The translations under genes were made by a program, and so were the position numbers. 46,091 nucleotides of DNA from a virus, in the IMG/VR virus record IMGVR_UViG_3300024240_000005, positions 1-46,091 of that record. One strand, written 5' to 3'. The notes beneath the pieces are model-generated. The model ran no database searches, was not told the origin of the DNA, and worked only from the letters and a program-made list of their open reading frames with translations. Below, piece after piece: positions 39,617 to 45,688 of the stretch. Position 1 is the stretch's first letter. Every line of letters begins with the position of its first letter.

Positions 39617-39927
39617 TGGATACATCAGAGAAATTTGAAACGTGGGCGATTGTAGAACTGTTCGGTCATAACCAAATTGCCGGGAAATGTTCTGAACAGA
39701 ATATCGCCGGGGCCAATATGTTACGGGTTGACGTCCCGGAAACAAGTGAGCAACCCGCATTTACAAGGTTCTTGGGTAGTGGTTCAATATATGCCATTAA
39801 CCCGGTAACGGAAGAAATTGCCCGGCATTGGGCCGGAACCCTGCAAGTTTCCCCGGTTAACTCTTGGGATATACGGAAGTTTATGGAGAAGAATAAACTG
39901 GCATTAACAGGGGGAGATCATGAGTGA
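39616..39927 (+). CDS. Conserved-type small protein, unknown
   Basis: 103 residues. Begins with a strand FETWAIVELFGHNQIAGKCS and continues MLRVDVPETSEQPAFTRFLG, SIYAINPVTEEIARHW. This ordered core looks like a widely spread phage protein family, but I cannot attach a function. It overlaps the MazG-like gene by 8 bases, so they may act together. Confidence 0.55.
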   Translation: MDTSEKFETWAIVELFGHNQIAGKCSEQNIAGANMLRVDVPETSEQPAFTRFLGSGSIYAINPVTEEIARHWAGTLQVSPVNSWDIRKFMEKNKLALTGGDHE

Positions 39928-40228
39928 AAATAATCCTTCCGGCTTTATTGATGAAGATATTCTTCAAAAAGCAATTAATACATGGGGTACGGTTGTACAG
40001 ATTGAAATGTTAAAAGAGGAATGTATTGAACTTGCGCTGGCCCTTCAAAAGTTATCCCGGGCAAGGGGTGACGAAGAAGAAAAGGAACGGAATATAATTG
40101 ATGAAATTGCAGACGTAAAAATTATGATCTGTCAGGCTCAACGCATATTTCCCGCCGACAAAATTAATGAACGGGTTGACTATAAGATGAAAAGGCTTGA
40201 ACAGAGGTTAATTCAAAAGCTTGCATAA
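39920..40228 (+). CDS. MazG-like nucleotide pyrophosphohydrolase
   Basis: 102 residues. The metal site of all-alpha NTP pyrophosphohydrolases is visible: EMLKEECIELALALQKL (EExxE) and, after a loop, NIIDEIADVKIMICQAQRIF (ExxD). The expected reaction is hydrolysis of a nucleoside triphosphate to the monophosphate and pyrophosphate. Phage members may clear unusual nucleotides or lower stringent-response signals. One domain only. It overlaps its neighbours by 8 and 1 bases. Confidence 0.75.
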   Translation: MSENNPSGFIDEDILQKAINTWGTVVQIEMLKEECIELALALQKLSRARGDEEEKERNIIDEIADVKIMICQAQRIFPADKINERVDYKMKRLEQRLIQKLA

Positions 40229-40434
40229 TGGAAAGCTGGGCCGACAAATTCAAATGCAAGACCTGTTACGACACCGGGATAATACCTGATTCATACCCTG
40301 ACCAGCCTTGCCCGGATTGTAAGCAAAAGAAAGAGATTCAGGCAAACTTCAACTTCCACAATAACGGCGGGGATAATGACCCAACAGGTCACGGCCCGGA
40401 TATTTGTTATTCAGATGCAGATTCAGGATTATGA
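40228..40434 (+). CDS. Small zinc-finger protein (DnaJ-like knuckles)
   Basis: 68 residues. FKCKTCYDTGIIPDSYPDQP and CPDCKQKKE give two CxxC knuckles, the first followed by the DTG seen in DnaJ-like fingers. The rest is Asn/Gly-rich and likely disordered. The next gene begins with a similar finger (RCTDCFDTGIIL), so the two look like tandem duplicates at their N-termini. Confidence 0.6.
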   Translation: MESWADKFKCKTCYDTGIIPDSYPDQPCPDCKQKKEIQANFNFHNNGGDNDPTGHGPDICYSDADSGL

Positions 40435-40862
40435 AAAAGATCAGATGTACCGACTGTTTTGATACCGGGATTATTCTAAAGAGTGACCCCCCGAAACGCT
40501 GCCATTGTCAGAAGCAAATTAACTCACTCTATGATGATGCTGAACTGGCCCGGATAACAAAGCAGGGTAATAGTAACCCAATGGTTATGTTATACGGTAA
40601 GCTTCCCGGGGAGAAGAAATGTAAGACCTGTACTTTCCTGTTCGCAAAACAATTTGCAAATAGATATTATAAATGTGGCTTCCGGCAATGCACCGGGGGC
40701 CGGGCTTCCGATCATAGGATAGGTTGGGATGCGTGTAAAAAATATGAAGAAGATGAAAACTCATGTATCAAGGGCCGTTTTTCAAAAGGTCGCAGAAGAA
40801 AACAAAAGGCTCAAACTTCAATTAAGGATTCTCTGCTTGGAGCCGGGAGTCAATGCTATTAA
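40431..40862 (+). CDS. Zinc-finger protein, unknown
   Basis: 143 residues from ATG 40431 (ATGA overlap); a longer frame from 40404 lies inside the previous gene. N-terminal RCTDCFDTGIILKSDPPKRC and HCQKQ form a finger resembling the preceding gene; a second Cys-rich part follows (KKCKTCTFLFAKQFANRYYK, CGFRQCTGG). The last 44 codons overlap the next gene in another frame, and that part is basic and low-complexity. Function unknown. Confidence 0.55.
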   Translation: MKKIRCTDCFDTGIILKSDPPKRCHCQKQINSLYDDAELARITKQGNSNPMVMLYGKLPGEKKCKTCTFLFAKQFANRYYKCGFRQCTGGRASDHRIGWDACKKYEEDENSCIKGRFSKGRRRKQKAQTSIKDSLLGAGSQCY

Positions 40863-41205
40863 GTTACGCATGGAACTTCGTGATAAGTTCAAAAAAGAGG
40901 ACGGAATGAATCAGGCCATAAATGATGTTTTGAAAGTTGTGGCCCGGAAGTTTTTTAAAGATCATCCTGAACTTGACGTAATGCGGTGTGAATCACAAGA
41001 ACAATTCGTTGTTAAATTCAAGCGGATTTGCGGAGTTGCATTCAAAAAGGGTACAGGGTTTAAGGACTATAAAAGTAAAGAGGGCCGTATTGTAGTAGAA
41101 TTAGCCCGGGAGAAATTAGGTTATAAAGACACAACTTATGCCGGTGATATTTACGTCAGATTAGCAAAAACATATAATAAAGTTCATGGAAAGAAAAAAG
41201 TTTAA
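40729..41205 (+). CDS. Unknown helical protein overlapping its upstream neighbour
   Basis: Up to 158 residues; ATGs at 40729, 40744 and 40870 are possible. The last avoids a 134-base overlap with the preceding gene, but the overlapping part encodes a credible helix (AEENKRLKLQLRILCLEPG), so a long overlap may be real. The rest is basic and helical: INDVLKVVARKFFKDHPELD, VVELAREKLGYKDTTYAGDI. Coding overlap with the DnaA-like gene is 20 bases. No known family. Confidence 0.5.
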   Translation: MRVKNMKKMKTHVSRAVFQKVAEENKRLKLQLRILCLEPGVNAIKLRMELRDKFKKEDGMNQAINDVLKVVARKFFKDHPELDVMRCESQEQFVVKFKRICGVAFKKGTGFKDYKSKEGRIVVELAREKLGYKDTTYAGDIYVRLAKTYNKVHGKKKV

Positions 41206-41509
41206 TATCGATGCCTTCCCGGTAGAAGCAGTTGTAAAAATGATCTCTGATGAATATGGTATTTCCCCGGATGAATTCAACTCAAACTTCAAATACGGGA
41301 GCCTCCCGGAAGCCCGGCAGCTTTATTGCCTTACATTATCTTCTTACGGGGCCACCAACGCCGATATTTCACGATTGACAGGTTACGCCCCGGGCCGGGT
41401 AAGTTACACCATTGAGGCAGCAAATAAACTCATAGTATCAACCCCATTTTTCGGGCAAAGACATTCAAAATTGCTGAAAATGCTTAATAAATTACCGTTA
41501 AGTATCTGA
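41186..41509 (+). CDS. DnaA domain IV-like DNA-binding protein
   Basis: 107 residues. VVKMISDEYGISPDEFNSNF, EARQLYCLTLSSYGATNADI, SRLTGYAPGRVSYTIEAANK follow the order of the DnaA DNA-binding domain (helical start, ARQ helix, helix-turn-helix, and the position of the DHSTV loop). The ATPase domain of DnaA is absent. It may bind origin-like boxes in phage or host DNA, or regulate transcription. The resemblance is by pattern only. Confidence 0.6.
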   Translation: MERKKFNIDAFPVEAVVKMISDEYGISPDEFNSNFKYGSLPEARQLYCLTLSSYGATNADISRLTGYAPGRVSYTIEAANKLIVSTPFFGQRHSKLLKMLNKLPLSI

Positions 41510-41573
41510 ATTATATTACTATTTATTTGGATAATGAAGACTGGTTTACTAACTTTAGGTTACAAACCAAGTA

Positions 41574-41582
41574 AAAAGCGAC
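41574..41582 (+). promoter_or_regulatory. Class I leader motif AAAAGCGAC
   Basis: Third exact copy, two bases before ATG 41585. It supports that ATG as the true start rather than the in-frame ATG at 41534. Confidence 0.5.
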
Positions 41583-41584
41583 AC

Positions 41585-41785
41585 ATGGAAACAAAGGTAA
41601 TCAAGACAGAAACCGGGGGAACCTGGGATTTAAATAAGCCCGTAAGAAGCTCACTTTTTAAAGGTAATGGAAAGCTTACCGGGGCAATTGAATATCATAC
41701 CCTTCATGGAGAACAGGAATGTATGATAGAAGTTGATCACGGCTTCGGTACGGACTTCATTTTTGAACAATTCTTAAGTCAGTAA
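41585..41785 (+). CDS. Small protein, unknown
   Basis: 66 residues from ATG 41585. The class I leader two bases upstream decides this start; an in-frame ATG at 41534 would read through the leader. Sequence: METKVIKTETGGTWDLNKPV, FKGNGKLTGAIEYHTLHGEQ, ECMIEVDHGFGTDFIFEQFL. Beta-rich and acidic at the end. No family recognised. Confidence 0.5.
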   Translation: METKVIKTETGGTWDLNKPVRSSLFKGNGKLTGAIEYHTLHGEQECMIEVDHGFGTDFIFEQFLSQ

Positions 41786-41786
41786 T

Positions 41787-41918
41787 ATGGAAACTAATGA
41801 AGAAAAGTTCATCAGGAAGCTTTATGAGGATTACGAAAAACGTAAGGCCCGGAAAAGAAAGACGTTAAATTTATTATTTGGAGAGGTTAATAGTTGGTAT
41901 AAATTCTGGTTGTTATGA
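41787..41918 (+). CDS. Very small basic protein
   Basis: 43 residues, ATG 41787 to TGA 41916-41918, in ATGA overlap with the next gene. METNEEKFIRKLYEDYEKRK and a following RKRKTLNLLFGEVNS form a charged helix. It exactly fills the space between two genes, which is the main evidence for it. Function unknown. Confidence 0.55.
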   Translation: METNEEKFIRKLYEDYEKRKARKRKTLNLLFGEVNSWYKFWLL

Positions 41919-42190
41919 GTGAAATAGATAATAGTAAGGGAAAGAAGAAACAGAAGTACAATTATAATGCCGGTAAACAATATACGGCATTAGGTTATGT
42001 AGCAGAGTTCGGAAGGGCTCATTTTACATTGATTTGTCCTTTCTGTAATATATCAGTAAAAGTATATGTATGGAGCCTTGCCGGGGGCGGAAAGATTTGC
42101 CCGGGATGCGGGGCCATGCATACAAGTTTTGGTAGTTACCCTTTAACAGAAAATAATGAGTCAAGTAAAGGCCCTGATAAAAAAGTGTGA
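41915..42190 (+). CDS. Zinc-ribbon protein
   Basis: 91 residues. A basic N-terminus (KGKKKQKYNYNAGKQY) precedes FTLICPFCNISVKVYVWSLA and KICPGCGAMHT, a treble-clef type CPFC...CPGC ribbon. It overlaps the NinG-like gene by 35 bases. Nucleic-acid binding is likely. No exact family known to me. Confidence 0.6.
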   Translation: MSEIDNSKGKKKQKYNYNAGKQYTALGYVAEFGRAHFTLICPFCNISVKVYVWSLAGGGKICPGCGAMHTSFGSYPLTENNESSKGPDKKV

Positions 42191-42533
42191 TGATCTATTT
42201 AGTCAATGCATCCGGCTTAATGATATGAACGGGCGTTGTATTACGTGCGGGAAACCATTTAAGGGTAATTATTCACTTGTTACGTGCGGACATTTCCAGA
42301 AGCGCAGACACATGAGAACCCGGTGGAGTTTTGAAAATGCCTATGGTCAATGTTGGGAATGTAACGGGAAGGATGATCAGGAACTTTTTACCCGGAAAAT
42401 GATTGAATTCATAGGTCAGGAGAAAGTTGATATGATTATACAAATGGCCCGGGAAGAAGTACACCTTTCATATACCGATCTGAAAGATATTTATGAAGCT
42501 TTAAAGGAGTATAAACTAAAAATAAAATCATGA
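42156..42533 (+). CDS. ninG: NinG/Rap-like recombination nuclease
   Basis: 125 residues. GRCITCGKPFKGNYSLVTCG, HFQKRRHMRTRWSFENAYGQ and CWECNGKDD reproduce the zinc-bound H-N-H-like core of lambda NinG (Rap), which cleaves branched DNA and aids recombination. The helical C-terminus (MAREEVHLSYTDLKDIYEAL) is shorter than in lambda. It probably works with the YqaJ exonuclease and annealing protein encoded upstream. Confidence 0.75.
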   Translation: MSQVKALIKKCDDLFSQCIRLNDMNGRCITCGKPFKGNYSLVTCGHFQKRRHMRTRWSFENAYGQCWECNGKDDQELFTRKMIEFIGQEKVDMIIQMAREEVHLSYTDLKDIYEALKEYKLKIKS

Positions 42534-42751
42534 ATGAATCAAACGACAGCCAAAATGCCCAGATTCTTCTTTATTTGAGGCAAGGCAAGACGATCACAAG
42601 TTTGGAAGCCCTACGGCTCTTTGGATGCTTACGCCTATCTGGGCGCATATTTGACCTACGCCAGAGGCAAATACCAATTAAGGCCCGGACGTTAAAGACA
42701 CTTTCGGGGAAAAGGGTAGCTGAATATTATCTTGAACCCGTTAAGCCATGA
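42530..42751 (+). CDS. Small winged helix-turn-helix DNA-binding protein
   Basis: 73 residues. AQILLYLRQGKTITSLEALR, LFGCLRLSGRIFDLRQRQIP and VAEYYLEPVKP form a compact winged-helix, with LEALRLFG...RLSGRIFDLR as the helix-turn-helix, typical of small phage regulators or replication accessories. It overlaps both neighbours by 4 bases. It is a candidate ligand of the operator-like repeat at 28552-28569; nothing proves that. Confidence 0.7.
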   Translation: MNESNDSQNAQILLYLRQGKTITSLEALRLFGCLRLSGRIFDLRQRQIPIKARTLKTLSGKRVAEYYLEPVKP

Positions 42752-43053
42752 ATAGAATACAGGCAAAAGAATTAGCGGAAACCTTAACTGTTAGTCAGAT
42801 TAAGGAAATGCTTGATAACGCCAAGGCCGGGGTTAAAGATTGGACTAAAGCCAGTGTTGCAAATAAAGGTATTAGCCGGGGTTCACACTGGAATATATTC
42901 TGCAAGGATTATTCCACACAAACAGAGTTTACAAATATGCACAAATACCGGCTTATACAGGAGTATGGGGAGTTCTTGCCATATTCAATACGGCATAAAG
43001 AAAAGAGTAAAAAAGATTTCGGTAAACCAGTTCATCACGACCCAATATTTTAA
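42748..43053 (+). CDS. Unknown protein
   Basis: 101 residues. Begins with a helical part (IQAKELAETLTVSQIKEMLD, KAGVKDWTKASVANKGIS) followed by an aromatic and basic segment (HWNIFCKDYSTQTEFTNMHK) and a lysine-rich end. No recognised motif. It forms a coupled series with the genes on both sides. Confidence 0.5.
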   Translation: MNRIQAKELAETLTVSQIKEMLDNAKAGVKDWTKASVANKGISRGSHWNIFCKDYSTQTEFTNMHKYRLIQEYGEFLPYSIRHKEKSKKDFGKPVHHDPIF

Positions 43054-43055
43054 CT

Positions 43056-43280
43056 ATGAAGCACAAGACCCTCGCAACACTACACGCTGAATCCCTAAAA
43101 AGGGAACAGAGTAAGAAACCGGTAAGGATTAATGAGAAGATAACCATTTTTGTTAATCAGAACATTCCTGATCAGGAAGCCCGGGATACGTATTTTATGA
43201 AACTTGCTGATAATGAACGAAGGCATGATACTAAAGTTGACCGCACCCGTAACGCTTACCAAAAAAACATAGAACTATGA
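43056..43280 (+). CDS. Small basic helical protein
   Basis: 74 residues, highly charged (HAESLKREQSKKPVRINEKI, KLADNERRHDTKVDRTRNAY). Helical and soluble. ATGA overlap with the membrane-protein gene downstream. No function suggested. Confidence 0.5.
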   Translation: MKHKTLATLHAESLKREQSKKPVRINEKITIFVNQNIPDQEARDTYFMKLADNERRHDTKVDRTRNAYQKNIEL

Positions 43281-43420
43281 TTATCTTAATTATCGTTGTG
43301 GTAGTATTCCTATACTGGTTCCTTGATAAGTCCCGGAAGCACAAAGAAGTTAATGATGAGAAATACCGGGCTGCAAGAATACGTCAGATAAGGTCAATGA
43401 ATAAGACTGAAAAGAGTTAA
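43277..43420 (+). CDS. Small membrane protein, last rightward gene
   Basis: 47 residues, ATG 43277 in ATGA overlap with the previous gene. An N-terminal membrane helix (MIILIIVVVVFLYWFL) is followed by a basic cytoplasmic tail (DKSRKHKEVNDEKYRAARIR). Its stop region overlaps the end of the convergent spanin gene by 4 bases. It could act in exclusion or lysis regulation, but nothing points to one role. Confidence 0.6.
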   Translation: MIILIIVVVVFLYWFLDKSRKHKEVNDEKYRAARIRQIRSMNKTEKS

Positions 43421-43938
43421 ATGTACTTCAATAGCTTAAGGGCAATAAGTATTAAAAGAACAAATATTACCCCCACCCAGGCCCACAACGCACCACGATA
43501 AACCCCGGGGATATACTTTTCCCGGGTTACTTTCTGATTAAGAACGTTGATGTACTTATCCTTCCAGTAATACTTTTCCAAGAGTGCGCTATCAAGTTTT
43601 ATATTGAGATCAATCCCATTCTGGAATAAGGATAGATGTACCCGGGGCGATTTATAATAAGCCACAGCAAGCGCATAACTGGTTTCAAGTTTAAGGGTAT
43701 CTGAAAGTATTTGCCCGGGCTGCGCCGGGATGAGAATTGAATCATGTAAAGTTTCGCCCGGGATGATGACAAAAACGGTTGTATCTTTATAGACTATTGA
43801 ATCCCTCCGGGTCTCAATAACGATACTATCCCGGGAGGCAATAACAGGATATTTTCGTTCCCAACCTTTCTTAGTCATTAAGCATCCCGAAAGCGAAACT
43901 ACTATCAGAAGCAAACTGATAATTCTTAGAATTTTCAT
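43417..43938 (-). CDS. Unimolecular spanin (outer-membrane lipoprotein with C-terminal membrane anchor)
   Basis: 173 residues. A lipoprotein signal with lipobox LSGC (Cys19) would place the N-terminus in the outer membrane, while a C-terminal helix at residues about 149-173 (GALWAWVGVIFVLLILIALK) would anchor the inner membrane. The middle is beta-rich and hydrophilic (RDSIVIETRRDSIVYKDTTV). This is the architecture of u-spanins such as T1 gp11, which fuse the two membranes in the last step of lysis. It lies directly after the lysozyme gene, as expected. Confidence 0.8.
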   Translation of the reverse strand: MKILRIISLLLIVVSLSGCLMTKKGWERKYPVIASRDSIVIETRRDSIVYKDTTVFVIIPGETLHDSILIPAQPGQILSDTLKLETSYALAVAYYKSPRVHLSLFQNGIDLNIKLDSALLEKYYWKDKYINVLNQKVTREKYIPGVYRGALWAWVGVIFVLLILIALKLLKYI

Positions 43939-43944
43939 TATATT

Positions 43945-44442
43945 TTAAGTAAAATACTGTTGATGTTGTTTGGGTATTTGCTTAAGAAGCGCAGCCCTTA
44001 TTTCTGCCTTTTCAATATCCCCGTCCTTATCAATATCAAAAAGCGGATTTTGCTTTGCAACAATATCAGGGGTAATTCTATATGTATCAGGCTTACCCAC
44101 CGCAGCCGGCCAGAAAATACCACAGTATAAATCCAACCAATCCTTGTACCGGCCTTTGAAAAGGCCAAGATGTTTTTTAACATAATCCATCTGACTGACG
44201 TTACTCATGGCTGCCAACTGTTCACAGGTAGTTCCGAGAAAACGGGCTGTTGATGGCATGAACTGAATAAGGCCGGTGGCCCCGGTGATTTTATTCCGGG
44301 CCGTACTATCCAAAGTATGACCGGTTTCAAACCACATCAAAAACATTAACCATTCAGGCCGTACACCCAAAAAAGAGGCCACGCTTCTCACCTTGGCAAT
44401 AAACGTGGCGCTATTTTGTTTTATAAGTTCTTCGAAAATCAT
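43945..44442 (-). CDS. Endolysin: lysozyme-like transglycosylase with C-terminal EF-hand loop
   Basis: 165 residues. Lysozyme-fold core: WLMFLMWFETGHTLDSTARN with Glu39 as the acid, then KITGATGLIQFMPSTARFLG. At residues 136-147 the sequence DIDKDGDIEKAE fits the canonical calcium loop (Asp at 1, 3, 5 and 7, Glu at 9 and 12). No signal peptide, so export depends on the holin encoded upstream, which it overlaps by 4 bases. A dockerin-like single EF-hand is an alternative reading; a second one is not present. Confidence 0.85.
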   Translation of the reverse strand: MIFEELIKQNSATFIAKVRSVASFLGVRPEWLMFLMWFETGHTLDSTARNKITGATGLIQFMPSTARFLGTTCEQLAAMSNVSQMDYVKKHLGLFKGRYKDWLDLYCGIFWPAAVGKPDTYRITPDIVAKQNPLFDIDKDGDIEKAEIRAALLKQIPKQHQQYFT

Positions 44443-44903
44443 TTCATTACTTCCGCTTTTTGTTCAGCCACCTTGGGATTGAATAGTGTCTCAATCCAAT
44501 CAAGCGCCCCTTTTATCCAAGGAATATTGTATGCCCCATTTGCTGCTAATCCCGCTGCAAACCCGTGTATACAGGCTAATAGAATAGGGAATTTAGCTGC
44601 ATATCCAATATTGAGTAGATCGGTTACAACCAGTACCACAATAGCCACGCCCCAAGCCACAAGCTGACGTGGCCAACGCTTGACTATCTTAAGTACACCG
44701 TTTACAAAGGTCGCTACAAAGGCAATAAGCAGGGTAAATGCGCCGAAGTCTGCAAGCCATTTATTAGGGTTGATAATTACATCAGCCCAACTTGTGGGTG
44801 GCTCAGCCGGGGGGCTTGTGTCCTGTGCTAAAATTACCGGGGTAAAGAGTATTGCCACCGCAAAAAGTAACAATACAAATTTTTTAATTTCTCTTTTCAT
44901 CAT
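44439..44903 (-). CDS. Holin candidate
   Basis: 154 residues. An N-terminal signal-like segment (KKFVLLLFAVAILFTPVILA) is followed by three further hydrophobic helices: about residues 55-74 (FTLLIAFVATFVNGVLKIV), 83-98 (VAWGVAIVVLVVTDLL) and 106-124 (ILLACIHGFAAGLAANGAY). The C-terminus is charged. The size, helices and location directly upstream of the endolysin (4-bp overlap) fit a holin that opens the inner membrane. Confidence 0.7.
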   Translation of the reverse strand: MMKREIKKFVLLLFAVAILFTPVILAQDTSPPAEPPTSWADVIINPNKWLADFGAFTLLIAFVATFVNGVLKIVKRWPRQLVAWGVAIVVLVVTDLLNIGYAAKFPILLACIHGFAAGLAANGAYNIPWIKGALDWIETLFNPKVAEQKAEVMK

Positions 44904-44919
44904 ACTAAATTTAAGTTAA

Positions 44920-45225
44920 CTATTTAAGGCCCTGTACTTTTAAAAGTATTGCATCAATATCCTTGCGGTTAAGTGTTGCCTTTTTACCCAACTCCTTACA
45001 ATCCTTTTTAAGCTGTTCAATATCTGTGCCAAGCCCTTCAACAATACACTTATACTCGTCCAGCTTTTTAAACATCTGCCCCCATTGTTCCTCCACTACC
45101 CCAGACACAGAGTGTATGATAGTATCTGACATTACTTTTTTTAACCATCTCCCTCCAAAAAAAAGTATAGGGCTTAAGATTATCATAATTACCCAAAATT
45201 GGGGGTCAAATACTTTTTCCATCAT
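44920..45225 (-). CDS. Membrane-anchored coiled-coil protein in the lysis region
   Basis: 101 residues. One N-terminal membrane helix (FWVIMIILSPILFFGGRWL) and a long coiled coil (MFKKLDEYKCIVEGLGTDIE, QLKKDCKELGKKATLNRKDI). Starts at ATG 45225 or three bases later. It may be an antiholin, a pinholin-type protein or a coiled-coil partner of the holin. It has a 58-base upstream gap but no clear promoter. Confidence 0.5.
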   Translation of the reverse strand: MMEKVFDPQFWVIMIILSPILFFGGRWLKKVMSDTIIHSVSGVVEEQWGQMFKKLDEYKCIVEGLGTDIEQLKKDCKELGKKATLNRKDIDAILLKVQGLK

Positions 45226-45283
45226 TTAATATTTTTAAAGGGTGTTATAATTATATTGTATTGCCGTTTGAAAATGCTATTCG

Positions 45284-45688
45284 TCAATTGTTTTTTTTTA
45301 AAGCCTCCTGTAAAGCCTCAATTTTTTCATCCTTGTATTTACTAAGTTCCTCATTGGCCTTAAGTGTCTTTTCCAGAGTGCGAACATAACTCCGGTCGAG
45401 AACGAAATATGACCCCTGTAAGGTAGTAACATTTGCCTTGGTAATGGTATTTTCATCCGTCACCCCTTTAATCTTGCCGTCAATACCTTTCATCCAAACC
45501 AGTATTGCCTTATTCTGAATACTCTGTTTTGCCAAAGTATCAATCACTGCCTTATTGGCCTCACCCGATTTATATTTGTTAACTGCCGTGGTAGCAATAA
45601 GTGTTCCAATGGTCAAAATGGAAGTACCCAACCAGAAAAGTTCTTTGGCATTTTTTATAAAGCTAAATATATTGGCCTTTTCTTCCAT
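45284..45688 (-). CDS. Membrane protein with coiled-coil tail, lysis region
   Basis: 134 residues from ATG 45688, which overlaps the spike stop as TAATG; an in-frame ATG at 45700 is possible. A membrane helix occupies residues about 16-35 (LFWLGTSILTIGTLIATTAV) and the rest is helical, ending in a coiled coil (TLKANEELSKYKDEKIEALQ). It resembles the protein encoded at 44920-45225 in general shape, and may belong to lysis timing or to tail-fibre attachment. Function unknown. Confidence 0.5.
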   Translation of the reverse strand: MEEKANIFSFIKNAKELFWLGTSILTIGTLIATTAVNKYKSGEANKAVIDTLAKQSIQNKAILVWMKGIDGKIKGVTDENTITKANVTTLQGSYFVLDRSYVRTLEKTLKANEELSKYKDEKIEALQEALKKNN

